NCBI GenBank assembly: GCA_030410095.1
Contig: JAUFRC010000001.1
Location: 2,554,501 to 2,618,500, forward strand
Direction: 5' to 3'
Source of the DNA: Paracoccus cavernae
GTDB taxonomy: Bacteria > Pseudomonadota > Alphaproteobacteria > Rhodobacterales > Rhodobacteraceae
Length of the DNA stretch: 64,000 nucleotides
Under the pieces are notes generated by a model. The model saw nothing but the letters and a program-made list of their open reading frames with translations, made no database searches and was not told where the DNA came from. The translations under genes and the position numbers were made by a program. Of the stretch, positions 10,620 to 21,760 are shown one piece after another. Each line of letters opens with the position of its first letter. Positions within the stretch are counted from its first letter, which is position 1.

Positions 10620-11555
10620 CTAGCGATCGTCGAGAACACGGCAAAATTCCGCGAATTCCGCGACTGTCGCATAGGATTTCTGTGTTCCGCGCCCCGTCAC
10701 CGAATGGGCCGCATAGCGCGCCGCCTGATGCAGCGCCGCCAAAGTATCGCCGCTTGCGGTCAGGAAATGCGCGAAACCGCCGATGAAGGCATCGCCCGCG
10801 CCGGTGGTATCGACCGCCTCGACCGCTACGGCGGGGACCGCGACCATGCCCTCGCTGGTGACAAGCCGCACACCACGCGCGCCAAGCGTCACGATCACCG
10901 CGCCGATCCCGCGCGCGATCAGGGCCTGCGCTGCAGCCTCGATCTCGGGGTCCGAGCCTGTGGGCAGTCCCGAAAGCTGGGCCAGCTCGGTCTCGTTCGG
11001 GACCAGAAAGCCCAAACTTGCCAGCTGCCCGACATCGAGATCGCGCGCGGCGGGCGCGGGATTGAGGATCGTCCTCACCCCCATTCAGCGGCGCGCGCAA
11101 CCGTGTGATAAACCGTCTCGAGCGGCACTTCGAGCTGCATCAGGATCAGATCGGCGCCGCGCAGAAGCTCTTCGGCGGCATCGACATCGGCGGGCGAAAG
11201 CGCGGCATTCGCGCCTTTCACGATCAGGATCGCATTCTCGCCCGAGGGCTCGACAAAGATCAGCGCAACCCCGAGGACATGCCTTGCGCCACGCTCACAT
11301 GCCGCGTGTCGATGCCGAAGCCCTGCAGGTTGCGGATGGTATTCTCGCCGAAAATATCGCTGCCGACCTTGGACACCATCACGAGTTTCGCGCCCAGTTT
11401 CGCTGCCGCGACCGCCTGATTGGCCCCTTTGCCGCCATTGCCCATCTCGAAACTCGGGGCCTCCAGCGTCTCACCGGGGCGGGCATGCGGTCGGTATAGG
11501 TCACCAGATCGACCATATTCGAGCCGACAACGGCGATGCGTCCAATTCTGTCCAT
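10620..11555 (-). CDS. Ribokinase-like sugar kinase (PfkB family)
   Basis: About 312 residues, the normal size of ribokinase. It opens with IAVVGSNMVDLVTYTDRMP, has the first PfkB signature region (FEMGNGGKGANQAVAAAKLG) and the second signature DTTGAGDAFIGGFAHFL, whose Asp is the catalytic base. It would phosphorylate the sugar imported by the transporter encoded upstream in the same operon. Three breaks (11476-11479, 11269-11272, 11078-11082) are each repaired by one base in a C or G run. An AAGGG site nine bases before the ATG supports the start; the stop of the previous gene is nine bases away. The exact sugar cannot be read from the sequence. Confidence 0.85.
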
Positions 11556-11564
11556 GAAAAGCCC

Positions 11565-12654
11565 TTAATCCTGATCGAGCGCGGCCACTTCGGCCAGGAC
11601 CTGCGGCATTTCCTCGGGCGAAAGATGACCCAGCTGCACGGAAAGCGCAGCTCCTCGCCCGGGGCGAGGATGCGGATATGGCCCTTGGCCTTTTCGGCGG
11701 TATAGCCCTCGGGTTCGCAGGTCGAGGGCAGCGCGAAGGCCGCCACCTGCGCATCGCCGTCGTTGAAAATCCAGCGCACACAATGGGGAAAATCGGCGGG
11801 GCGATGGGACAGCGAAAAGCCGTCGCCCTCGGGCAAGGCCATGACCTGCCGCGTGCGCCCGCCGGTGCCGGTGCCGAGGCCGGTGACGTAGAAAACCTGC
11901 TCGGGGCTATAAAGCGCGGGCTCCGAAAGGCGGCGCATCCGTGCGGGGTTCACCGCGAGGTCGTCGAGCAAAGAGAGGAATTCGGGCGATGGCGTCACAT
12001 GGCCCGGCACGGCGCGGCGGACCTTGGTCGTCTCGGGCGTCCATGCGGCGGGCTGGTGGATCTCTGCATCCGCGACGAAGGCGAAATTCGCATGGAGCAT
12101 ATACATCAGCTCCATCGGATGGGCAGACAGGTTCCGGACCTGCATCTCGATCAGGAAAGCCGCCTCTTTCGCGCCCAGCCGCACGCGGGGTTGCGCGCGG
12201 TAATGGGGGCCGAACCCCATGACATAGTCACATTGCCCGCCCAGCTCTACCCAAGGCCCGCCGGCATCCTCGCCAAAGCGCAGCCATGCGCGGTCCATCT
12301 CGGCCACCGGCATCTCGCCATGAAGCGGATGGGTATCTGTCGGGCCGGGCGTGCCGTTGCGCAGCATCCCCGCGTGATAGGCGAAAGCCCCGTAGGTATC
12401 CAAGATCGAGGCGCCCTTGCGCGGATAGGGAAAGACATGGCCCATCGTCAGCCGCCGCCCGTCAAATTCCGCGTCCCAGACCATCTGGCCGAGATAGGGC
12501 AAAAGCGTGACCTGCCCGCGTGCATTTTCCAGACGCAGGGCCTCGACCCCCGACGGATAGGCGAAAGTTACGACGCGGAAATCGGCGGTCTGGGCCAAAG
12601 GCGTTCCTGCGCGGAGAAATCGCGGCGTTCGAGCGGCAGGGTAAGATCGGACAT
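11565..12654 (-). CDS. Aldose 1-epimerase-like protein (DUF4432 type)
   Basis: About 363 residues. Sequence such as GHVFPYPRKGASILDTYGAF, HPLHGEMPVAEM and LMYMLHANFAF marks the galactose-mutarotase-like beta-sandwich superfamily; this branch is usually annotated DUF4432 or aldose epimerase family. The HPLHGE and HANFAF histidines correspond to the acid/base region of mutarotases. Breaks near 12598 and 11640 are each repaired by one base. It lies between the permease and ribokinase genes, so it probably interconverts anomers of the imported sugar before phosphorylation. Confidence 0.75.
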
Positions 12655-12665
12655 GCGTTGAGCCC

Positions 12666-13692
12666 CTATTTCGCGCGGCGCAGATAGTTGATCGCAATGA
12701 CCACGACCAGAAACGCGCCCCAGATGAAGTCGATGAGGTGGTTCGAGACGCGGATCATCTGGAAGCCCGAGGACAGCAGCATCAAGGCGACCAGCGCCAG
12801 CAAAACGCCCTGCACCCTGCCCTTGCCGCCTGCCGGATTGGTGCCGCCCAGGACCGCGATCAGCACGGCCTGCAACAGGTAGGACCCGCCGAAATCCGCC
12901 TTGGCCGCATTGGTGCGCCCCGAGAGCAAAATCCCCGCGATCGCCGCCAGAAATCCCGTGAGCATATAGCTGTAGATCACCATCCGCGCCGAGCGGATCC
13001 CCGCGAAGACGGCCGCTTTCGCATTGGTCCCGATCAGCATCAGGTTCACGCCGAGCGAGGTGCGCTGCAACAGGACGGCGACGCCTCCCGCAACCGCAAG
13101 CAGCACCCAGAAAGGCGTCGCGATTCCAAAATCTTGCCGTTGCCGAGCCAGCTCCATGTCTCGGGAAAGCCGACGATGGCGGGGCCGCCGGTCAGCACCA
13201 GCGCAAGGCCCATGAAGACCTGCCCCGTGCCGAGGGTGGCAAGGATCGGGATGATGCGCAGCTTTGCGATCAACAGCCCGTTCGCGACCCCCGCGCCAAG
13301 ACCCACGACCAGCGCGATCAGCGCGGCGATGACGGTATGCAGGACCATCCCTGCGCCGCCTGCCGCCATCGCCTCGGCCACGGCGGGGTTCTTGAAGTAA
13401 AGCCCCGCGCAGATCGCCGCGAGGTTGGCGATCCCCACGACCGAAAGATCGATCCCCGTCAGCATGGCGATCATCATCGCGATCGAGAGGATGCCGAGTT
13501 CGGGCATGATGTAGGAAATCGACTCGAAATTGTACCAGCGCAGGAACTTGTCGGGGCTGAGCGCGGTCATCGCGACAAAGATCAGCACTGTAATCACGAT
13601 CAGCTGCGCGATGCCGGCATCCTCTCCGAGCAGGCGTTTGAGCAGCGGCTTGCGGGTGGCGGCGGGGGTCGGGGCGGGGTCGGGGTTGTCAT
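12666..13692 (-). CDS. Ribose-type ABC transporter permease (RbsC-like), second
   Basis: About 342 residues with 9-10 hydrophobic segments. The central GIDLSVVGIANLAA and later RIIPILATLGTG and GTNAKAAVFAGI motifs are those of the BPD_transp_2 (RbsC/XylH) family, the membrane channel of carbohydrate ABC importers. The N-terminus is a Pro-rich tail. Breaks at 13682-13685 and 13128-13131 are each repaired by one base. A strong GAGGAGGAGG ribosome site precedes the ATG. It pairs with the permease encoded just upstream. Confidence 0.87.
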
Positions 13693-13707
13693 GACGGTTC
13701 CTCCTCC

Positions 13708-14684
13708 TCAGCCCAGCTTCTTGCGGTCGCGCCATGCGGTAATGGCGGTCGCGATGATGATGATCAGGCCCACGACGACGCGCTGCCATGTGGTATCGAC
13801 CTTCATCAGGATCAGCGAATTCTTGACCATGACCAGCATGAAAACCCCCAGCACCGTGCCGAGCACAGAGCCGCGACCACCAAAGATCGACGCGCCGCCC
13901 AGCACGACGGCCGCGATCACGTCGAGCTCGAAGCCCTGAAAGTCGCGCGGATTGGCCTGCCAGATCATCGAGGCCTGCAAAAGTCCCGCAAAACCAGCCA
14001 GCATCCCTGCCGTGCAATAGACGAACCAGATCGTGCGGCGCGTATTGAACCCCGCGCGTTTGGCGGATCGGGATCGCCGCCATAGGCATAGACCGAGCGT
14101 CCGATCATCGTGCGGTTCAGCACCCAATGGATGACCAAGGCCAGCGCGAGATAGACCAGCACCATCGCCGTCAGCCCGAAAGTCGCGCCATTGGCCGATG
14201 TCGCCACCGCCAGATCGGTCTTGCCGAAGGCGATCAGCTCTTTGGGCATCTTGTTGATATTGACGATGGATGTGCCCATCAGCCCCAGCACCAGCCCGCG
14301 GATGATCGAGGCAGTGCCGAGCGTCACGATCAGCGGGATCATCTTGAACCGCTCGATAATGAAGGCGTTGAAACCGCCCAGCACCAGCCCGATCAGACAG
14401 GCCAGCACGAAGGGCAGGAACACCGCATCGACCTGATAGGCAACCATCAGCTTGACGGTGATATACATCGCCGCAACCGCGATCGCGGTGAAGCTGACGT
14501 CGATCCCGCCCGAGATCATGACCAGAAGCACGCCCAGAGCCATGATGCCGATAATGACATTGGCTTTCGCGAGGCTGAACAGGTTGTCGAGGCCCCAAAA
14601 GGCCGGATTGACCAGTCCGATCAGCACCATGGCGGCGATCAGGACACAGGCGATAATGAATTCTGTGGAGCGCGTGAATGCCAT
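13708..14684 (-). CDS. Ribose-type ABC transporter permease (RbsC-like), first
   Basis: About 326 residues, BPD_transp_2 family: ISGGIDVSFTAIAVAAMYI, KMIPLIVTLGTASIIRGL and a final VVLGGASIFGGRGSVLGT, with about nine membrane helices. One base is missing near 14065. The gene starts ten bases after the ATPase stop. Two different permease genes in one operon indicate a heterodimeric channel. Confidence 0.87.
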
Positions 14685-14693
14685 TTCTACGCC

Positions 14694-16186
14694 TTAATTC
14701 AGTTGCTTCAGGCAGTCGTTGACCGCCTCTTCGGTCATCTCCGCGCCCGCAAGCGCCGAGACGAAACGACCGCGATGCATGACATGGATGCGGTTGCAGT
14801 TGGTCACCAGTTCGGGAATGTCGTCCGAGATCATCAGCACCGCGAGGCCTCTCGCACCGCAAGATCGCGGATGATGGCGTGGATCGTGGCCTTGGATCCG
14901 ACATCGACGCCGACCGTCGGCCCGTTCAGGATCAGGACCCGCGCGCCGGTCAGAAGCCAGCGCCCCAGCATCACGCGCTGCGCATTCCCGCCCGACAGAT
15001 TGCCCACCGGCAATTCGGCATCGGGCGCGGCGATCTGCATGGCCGAGAACATGCGCGCGGTCTCCGCATCCATCGCGGCGCGATCAAGAAACAGCCCCTT
15101 TTTCAGCCGGTCGAGGATCGAGACCACCATGTTGCGTTTGATCGACTGGCCGAGAAACAGCCCTTCGGTCAGGCGGTCCTCGGGGACATAGGCAATGCCG
15201 AGCGCGATTGCTTCTTGCACAGAGCGCGGGCGCACGGGCGCGCCGCCCAAACGCATCTCGCCGCGCATCTCGCGCTCCATGCCGAAAAGGGCGCGGGCAA
15301 GCTCGGTCCGGCCAGAGCCGATCAGGCCGGAAATGCCCACGATCTCGCCCGGCTTCAGGGTCAGATCGACGCCGTCGACGGCGGCGGGGACGGACAGGCC
15401 GCGCACCTCGAGGACCGGCTCGGCCCCGCGGTCGGTGAAGTGGTAGTGGTCGGTCGCGATCTCCGCGCCGGTCATGGCGCGGGTGATTGCAGCCTCGTCG
15501 AAATCGGCCATCGCGCCTTCGGCCACTTTGCGGCCGTTGCGGAAGACCGTCAGACGTTCGGAAATCTCCAGCATTTCCCGCATTTTGTGGCTGACAAAGA
15601 GAACCGCGATCCCCTGCGCCTGCAAATCGCGCACAATGGCGAAAAGCGCGTCGACCTCGTGGCGGGTCAATGCGGTCGTCGGCTCGTCCATGATGATCAA
15701 CCGCGCATCCGCCACGACCGCACGCGCGATCGCCACGATCTGCTTGTTGGCGGTGGGCAGGCTGCCGACCTCGGCGTCGAGATCCATGCTCACGCCCAAA
15801 CGGTCGAGCGCGCGTTGCGCCAGGGCCCGAGCCGCGCGCCAATCCATGCGCTTGCGCCCCTGCATGACGAAGGTGTTCATCGCCAGATTCTCGGCAACCG
15901 TCAGATTCCCGAAGAGCGAGAAATCCTGATAGATCACCTGAATCCCGTGATTGACCGCCTTGATCGGATCAAGCTTCGCGACCGTCTCGCCGCCGATCGA
16001 GATTTCGCCGCTATCGGGCGTGTAGATCCCCGAGATCACCTTGATGATGGTGGATTTGCCCGAGCCGTTCTCGCCGGCAAGGCAATGGATCTCGCCCGCG
16101 CGGATGGTCATCGACACATCGTCAAGTGCCTGAACCCCGCCGAAGCGTTTCCCGATATGCCGTAGTTCCAGAATATTGTCCGACAT
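14694..16186 (-). CDS. Ribose-type ABC transporter ATPase (RbsA-like) with altered second site
   Basis: About 498 residues with two nucleotide-binding domains. The first is complete: Walker A GENGSGKST (about residue 38), DEPTTAL at the Walker B and the following switch His. In the second the signature NLSGGNAQRVMLGRW is present, but the Walker B/catalytic position reads LILNGPTVGVDVG, with Asn-Gly where Asp-Glu is usual, so that half probably does not hydrolyse ATP. One G is missing near 14848. A GGGAGAGG site precedes the ATG. It energises the two permeases encoded next. Confidence 0.88.
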
Positions 16187-16256
16187 GCCCTCTCCCGAAG
16201 GTATAAGCCGGATCGGGGCCGATAACCGGCCCCAAACCATTGATACAGAACGAAGA

Positions 16257-17302
16257 TCAGAAGTCGTATTGGTCCATGTTCTCGGCGGTCACACCGACCC
16301 AGCCCGCGCCGTAAAGCAGGTTCGGACGGCTATCGTCGGGGGCGATCAGGTTGTCGTAGCCCGAAAGACCAAGGTTCAGACCGGCCTTGATCTCGTCTTT
16401 CTTGCCCTCGAGCGCGGCCACGGCGAGCATGTTCATCGCATAGCCCGCAACGGCCGGATCCCAGAACTGGATGTATTTGACGTCGCCGCCCGCGATATAT
16501 TCGCCCGCAACCGACGGAAGGCCCGTACCCGCGAAGAAGACCTTGTCCTTCAGCCCGCTTTCCGCGATCAGACGCCCCGCACCCGCCGAAGTCGGCATCG
16601 GCGCGCCAAGAATGCCGGTGATGTCGGGATAGGCGGTCATCGCCTCTTTCAGCTTGGTGTAATCCTGATTGGCATCGTCATAGGTCTCGAGCCGGTCGCC
16701 GACCATTTCCATCTCGGGGAAATGCGTCTTTGGTATTCGACCGCGCCGTCGATCCATTCCATCTGGCTTTTCGAGGTCAGCGAGCCGACCGTCGCGACAT
16801 ATTTGCCCTTGCCGCCCATCTGTTCGCCCAGATGCGCCATCAGCTCGGCACCATAGGCCTTGTTGTCGAAGGCCTCGAGGTCGAAATCGGTGTTCTGCAG
16901 GTTCGACGCCTCGTGCGAGACGACGACAATACCGCGATCGCGCGCCTTTTTCAGCACCGGCTCCAGCGCCTCGACCGAGAAGGGCACAACGGCGATCGCA
17001 TCGACATCCTGCGCGATCAGGTTCTCGATGATCTGGACCTGTGCAGCCGCATCGGCCTGGCTCGGGCCAACCATCCAGACGTCGTTGCCGGTGTCGGATT
17101 TGAACTGCTCGACGCCGTCGCGCATGCGGTCGAACCAGGCGATGCCGTCGACCTTCACCACGGTCGCGATGGTGTATTTCTTGTCGTCCTTGGTTGTGAT
17201 GAGGTCTTTGTTGACATTGGCGACATCGACCACGCCTTCGGACATCGCCGGTCCAACAAGGGCCATGACCGCGAATGCGGCCGAAGCGAGCAAAGATTTC
17301 AT
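16257..17302 (-). CDS. Ribose-type ABC transporter substrate-binding protein
   Basis: About 348 residues. An N-terminal signal peptide (MKSLLASAAFAVMALVGPAM) is followed by a periplasmic-binding-protein type 1 fold: VGPSQADAAAQVQIIENLI, VVPFSVEALEPVLKKARDRG and VGSLTSKSQMEWIDG. One A is missing at 16729-16731. The strong GGAGG site and first position in the operon fit high expression. Order: binding protein, ATPase, two permeases, epimerase, ribokinase. A pentose or related sugar is likely; AI-2-type (LsrB-like) ligands cannot be excluded. Confidence 0.87.
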
Positions 17303-17462
17303 TCCGAACTCCTCCCTATATGCGGCGGTTTTCGGGGGCTGCTCCGGTCCGTGCCGAGGCCGCTCCGCAGGGCGATGCGCACCCATCCCCGCGCCGTCAC
17401 CTGCGGAGTGAAGCGCAAACTCTTGCCCAGAGCAATCAAATAGATGAGACGCGCGGACGCCC

Positions 17463-17480
17463 CGCGGCAAGCCTGCCGCG
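17463..17480 (-). terminator. GC hairpin after the UgpC-type ATPase gene
   Basis: Perfect 7-bp inverted repeat CGCGGCA/TGCCGCG with a 4-base loop, 54 bases past the stop of the ATPase gene and upstream of the binding-protein gene on the same strand. No T tract follows, so it may only slow or protect the RNA 3' end. Confidence 0.3.
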
Positions 17481-17533
17481 ACACGCCGTTTTCTGCCGGA
17501 TCGGGCCGCAAAACCGGCGGAAAATGCCCGCGA

Positions 17534-18613
17534 TCAGGCGGTAAATTCGATCCGCGCGCCGCTTTGCGCGTCAAAGACATGCAGCTTTTTGCGGTCGAAG
17601 CGCAGGTGGATCACCTTGGGCAGATCCAGCGCATCGCCGGCCCCCATGCGCATGGTAATCTCGCGCCCGCCCAGCATGCAGATCGCCACCGTATCCGAGC
17701 CGAGTTCTTCGAGCACATCGACCTCGACCGAGAAATCGGCCTCATGCGGCAGGCTGAGAAGAAGATGCTCGGGGCGCAGGCCGATATCGACCTTGGTGCC
17801 GCGCGCCGCGGTGATATGGTCCAGCGCGATCACCCCGCCCGCAAAAGACAAGGCGGGGCCGCGATCGCCCGCAATGACCTCGCCCGGCAGGATGTTCATC
17901 TGCGGCGAGCCGATGAATTCGGCGACAAAGCGGCAGTTCGGCCGCTCGTAAAGCTCCAACGGGCGGCCGTGCTGGACGATTTCGCCCTTGCGCAGCACGA
18001 CGACACGGTCGGCCAGCGTCATCGCCTCGACCTGATCATGGGTCACATAGATCGTCGTGGTGCGCAGCATGCGGTGAAGGCGCTTGATCTGGGTGCGCAT
18101 CTCGACGCGCAATTTCGCATCGAGATTCGACAGTGGCTCGTCGAAAAGGAAAACCTTCGGCTTGCGCACGATCGCGCGGCCCATGGCGACACGCTGGCGC
18201 TGGCCGCCCGAAAGCTGGCCCGGACGGCGGTCGAGAAGATCGGTCAGTTGCAGGATCCCGGCGGCTTCGGCGACTTTCTCGCGAATCACCTCGGGCTTTT
18301 CGCCGCGCATTTTCAGGCCGAATCCGATGTTCTGGCCGACCGTCATATGCGGATAGAGCGCGTAATCCTGAAAGACCATCGCGACATCGCGGCCGCGCGG
18401 CTCGACATCATTGACCAGCGCATCGCCGATCTTGAGGCGCCCGCCGGTGATGTCCTCGAGACCCGCGATCATCCGCAACATCGTGGATTTTCCGCAACCC
18501 GACGGCCCGACGAAGGCCACGAATTCGCCGTTCCCGATTTCCAGATCGACGCCGTGGATCGTCTCGACGGTGCCATAGCGTTTGACGATCTTCTCAAGGC
18601 TTATCTGCGCCAT
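17534..18613 (-). CDS. Carbohydrate ABC transporter ATPase (UgpC/MalK type)
   Basis: 359 residues, intact. Walker A GPSGCGKST (residues ~36-44), Q-loop FQDYALYP, signature LSGGQRQRVAMGRA, Walker B VFLFDEPLSNLDAKLR and switch THDQVEAM are all canonical. The C-terminal TOBE/OB region (VDIGLRPEHL) marks the MalK/UgpC group that serves MalFG-type permeases. The divergent operon encodes a matching binding protein and two permeases but no ATPase, so this is very probably their motor. The shared intergenic region holds three operator-like palindromes. Confidence 0.92.
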   Translation of the reverse strand: MAQISLEKIVKRYGTVETIHGVDLEIGNGEFVAFVGPSGCGKSTMLRMIAGLEDITGGRLKIGDALVNDVEPRGRDVAMVFQDYALYPHMTVGQNIGFGLKMRGEKPEVIREKVAEAAGILQLTDLLDRRPGQLSGGQRQRVAMGRAIVRKPKVFLFDEPLSNLDAKLRVEMRTQIKRLHRMLRTTTIYVTHDQVEAMTLADRVVVLRKGEIVQHGRPLELYERPNCRFVAEFIGSPQMNILPGEVIAGDRGPALSFAGGVIALDHITAARGTKVDIGLRPEHLLLSLPHEADFSVEVDVLEELGSDTVAICMLGGREITMRMGAGDALDLPKVIHLRFDRKKLHVFDAQSGARIEFTA

Positions 18614-18667
18614 GAACCCTTGTCCTCCCAGACCCCGAAGCGCGGCGTCCCGGGCCGCTCGCTTGGT

Positions 18668-18713
18668 TTATCAATAATCTTGACATTATCGATAACGTAG
18701 CGATTATCGATAA
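18668..18713. promoter_or_regulatory. Three operator-like palindromes at 18-bp spacing
   Basis: TTATCAATAA (18668-18677), TTATCGATAA (18686-18695) and TTATCGATAA (18704-18713). The last two are perfect 10-bp palindromes; the first has one change. They repeat exactly every 18 bp between the divergent ATPase and GntR-regulator genes. The likely ligand is the adjacent GntR protein, which would control both directions. Confidence 0.65.
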
Positions 18714-18754
18714 AGCAAGCATCGAATGACACCCAGCCGGAGGAAACGCGCATC

Positions 18755-19437
18755 GTGACGCCCAGAAGCGTGACCAAGACCGCCCCGCAAAAAGGCCCCG
18801 GCGAAATCGTCGAGGCCGCGCTGCGCCGCGGCATCGTGCTGGGGACGCTGGAACCCGGCGCGGTCCTGCGCGAGATGGATCTGGCCAGCCAGTTCAACTG
18901 CTCGCAAGGCACAGTGCGCGAGGCCCTGATGCGGCTCTCCGAGGAAGGTCTCGTGACGCGGCGCGCCCGTCGCGACACCCATGTCGCCCCCGCCCGCCCC
19001 GATGATGCGGGCGAGTTGCTGCGCATCCGCCACGACATCGAATGCCGCGCCGCAGGGCGCGTGATCGCGGCGCGCGATACGGCGCTGACCGACGATCTGG
19101 GCGACCTTTGCAGGCGATGCGCCTCGCGGCCCTGCAGGAGGACGAATATGCCCTTCTCGAAAGCGACTGCCTGTTCCATTTGCGCCTGTTCGAGGCCGCC
19201 GCAATGCCGGTGGTCGAACCGGTCCTGCAACGCTGCCTCGTCCATTCGCAGCGCTTCAAGATCCTCAACACCGAACCCGACAGCCGCGTGCTGCTGGAAA
19301 CCGCGAACCGCCATGTCGCAATCGTCGATGCGGTGAAATCGGGCGATGCCGCCGCGCTGGAAACAGCGCTTTCGCATCACATTTCGACCATCGTGGATTT
19401 CGGTCCCGATGTCCTGCCACTCAACGCGAAGTCCTGA
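18755..19437 (+). CDS. GntR-family transcriptional regulator (FCD type)
   Basis: About 228 residues. An N-terminal winged helix (about 15-80: REMDLASQFNCSQGTVREAL) is followed by an all-helical FCD ligand domain (LLRIRHDIECRAAGRVI, then FHLRLFEAA and LETANRHVAIVDAV; the spaced Asp/His residues are typical metal or ligand contacts). One T is missing near 19108. It is divergent from the ATPase gene and first in the esterase-transporter operon; its stop lies one base before the esterase start. It probably represses both transcripts until a sugar derivative binds. Confidence 0.85.
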
Positions 19438-19438
19438 C

Positions 19439-20364
19439 ATGAGCTCTGCCGCCGATCTGCTTGCCCCCGAAATGCGCGACGTTCTGGACCGGCTCGCGGC
19501 CGAAAGCGGCCCGCAGCCCGACCCAACGACCCTGCCCCCGCCGAGGGCCGCGCCTTGGCCGAGGAAGGCAACAAGCGCTGGAACGACGGCACGCCCGCCA
19601 TGGCGGAAACGCGGGCGGTCGAAACCTCTGCGGGCATCACGGCCCATGTCTATCTGCCCGAAAACGATGCGGGCAAGGATGCGGTCCTGTTCATCCACGG
19701 CGGCGGTTTCGCCTTTTGCTCGAGCGCGACCCATGACGGCGCGGCGCGCCAGCTTGCACGCGAATGCGGCGCGGCGGTCGTGACCTTCGACTACCGCCTC
19801 GCGCCGGAACATCCCTATCCGGCAGGGCTGGAAGATTGCCTTGCGATCTGGGCCGCGCGCCACGAGGTGTTGGCCGGCCGGCGCTGGTCGGTTTCGGGCG
19901 ACAGCGCGGGTGCCAATCTGGCGGTCGCCATGATGCTGCGCCTTGACGGGCAGGATTTGCCCGCGTCGGGCCTGCTGTTTTACGGGGTCTATGACGCCGA
20001 TTTCAACAGCCCGAGCTACCGCGCCGTCGCCGACGGCCCCGGCCTCACCCGCGACAAGATGCGCCGCTATTGGGATTTCTACACCCCCGAGGCAGGCCGC
20101 GCTGCCGATCCATATTTGACCCCGGCGAATGCGCCCGATGACATGCTGGCCAAGCTGCCACCGCTTTATCTGAACGCGGCGCAGGTCGATCCGCTTTGCT
20201 CGGATAGCGCACGCTTTGCCTCGCGCCTTCATGCTCTGGGGCGTCAGGACGAATTCGAGATCGTCGCGGGTGTCGTCCACGGCTTCATGCAGATGAGCCT
20301 GTGGCTGCCCCAATCCGTCGAGGCCTATCGCCGCGCCGGCGAGGTGTTCCGCAAGATCACCTGA
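19439..20364 (+). CDS. Alpha/beta-hydrolase esterase (HSL/acetyl-esterase family)
   Basis: About 308 residues. FIHGGGFAF provides the HGGG oxyanion hole, VSGDSAGANLAVA holds the nucleophile Ser in the GDSAG motif, and the Asp and His of the triad are likely in QVDPLCSDS and VVHGFMQM. FDYRLAPEHPYPAG is a family marker. One C is missing at 19535-19539. No signal peptide, so it acts in the cytosol. Its place directly before an importer operon suggests it removes an acyl group from the imported carbohydrate. Confidence 0.85.
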
Positions 20365-20387
20365 AGACCAATAAAAAGGAGGAAACA

Positions 20388-21607
20388 ATGAAAACCAAGA
20401 CCGCCATGCTGGCATTGGTCGCCGGTCTGGGCCTCGCGCCCTTCACCGCCTCTGCCGACAGCACCGTGAAATTCTGGTACCACTTCGACAATCCCGACAA
20501 CCCGATGTCGGATCTCGTCTCGAAGTTCGAGGCCGCCAACCCCGGCATCAAGATCGACGCGCAGAACGTGCCGTGGAACAGCTATTACGACAACCTGTAC
20601 ACCGCGATCGTCGGCGGCAATGCCCCCGATGCCGCCATGCTCAAGATGCACGCCCTGCCGCGCCTGACCGAGATGGAGGCGCTCGAGCCGCTGGACGAGC
20701 GCATCGCCGCTTGGGACGGACGCGAGGATCTTTGGACAACCTGCTCGACCTGACGAAGGCCGAGGACGGCAAGCAGTATTACCTGCCGATCCAATATGTC
20801 GCGCTCTATCTCTATTACCGCGCCGACATGCTGCAGGAAGCGGGGATCGAGCCGCCCCAGACCTGCGAGGCCCTGCGTGACGCGGCCGTCAAACTGACCC
20901 GCGATACCAATGGCGACGGCAAGATCGACACCTATGGTTTCGGCTTCCGAGGCGCGAAATCGGGCCATGAACATTGGGGCCCCTTCACCCTGTCGCGCAC
21001 GGGCGTCGCGCTGGACGACAGCCTGAATTCGGAGGCGGGCGTTGCCGGTACGCAATTCTTGGTGGATCTCTTCCGCAACGACAAGGTCTTCCCGCCTTCC
21101 GCCCCCAATGACGGTTTTCAGGAAATCATCGGCGCCTTCAAATCCGGCGTGACCGCGATGACGATCCACCATATCGGCTCCTCGAACGATCTGGTCGAGG
21201 CGCTCGGCGACAAGGTTTCCGCGACCATCGTGCCGGAATGCGGCGGCGGGCGCTGGACGACGTTTGGCGACGAATCGACTGCCGTTCTGGCCAATGCGTC
21301 CGACAAGGACGCGGCGTGGAAATGGATCTCGTTCCTGTCCACCACCGGCAACAACGCGCTTTTCAACACCGCGACCGGCCAGCTTCCGGTGACGAAATCC
21401 GACACTGCCGCGTGGGACCGCCACGAGAAGCGCTTTATCGACGCGACGCAGGAATCGCTGCCTTTCGCGAAGCTGCTGCCTGCCTCCTCGGCGACGCCCG
21501 AATTCGTCAACACCGTCTGGCCGACGAATATGCAGCGCGCCCTGAACGGCGAGATCACCGCCCAGCAAATGAACGAGGCGATCGCGAAGCTTTTCGCCGA
21601 GAACTGA
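20388..21607 (+). CDS. MalE/UgpB-type extracellular sugar-binding protein
   Basis: About 407 residues. A signal peptide (MKTKTAMLALVAGLGLAPFTASA) precedes a type 2 binding-protein fold (VKFWYHFDNPDNPMSDLVSKFE, YYDNLYTAIVGGNAPDAAML). NGDGKIDTYGF in the middle and a TTFGDESTAVL stretch resemble family 1 carbohydrate-binding proteins. One T is missing at 20731-20733. An AAGGAGG site precedes the ATG. It delivers substrate to the two permeases that follow. Confidence 0.87.
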
Positions 21608-21760
21608 TCCTTCGACCAAACCGCGTGGCTGTCGCCGCAAGCCGACCGCCGCGAACCCAACCCCGAGACCCCGACCGGATAGCGCCCTCACGCCCCTTTG
21701 GTCGGGACCTGTTCCGCCTTGCCTGCCGGCGCCGCCGGTAGGGCCAAGAGAGGTTTGCCT

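Noticed and set aside
18668..18713. Small CRISPR-like or iteron origin
   Set aside because: Only three 10-bp palindromes between divergent transport genes and no replication gene nearby; operators are the simpler reading.
18601..20415. 604-codon minus-strand open frame
   Set aside because: Runs opposite the GntR regulator and esterase genes and across the operator region; no ribosome site or domain.
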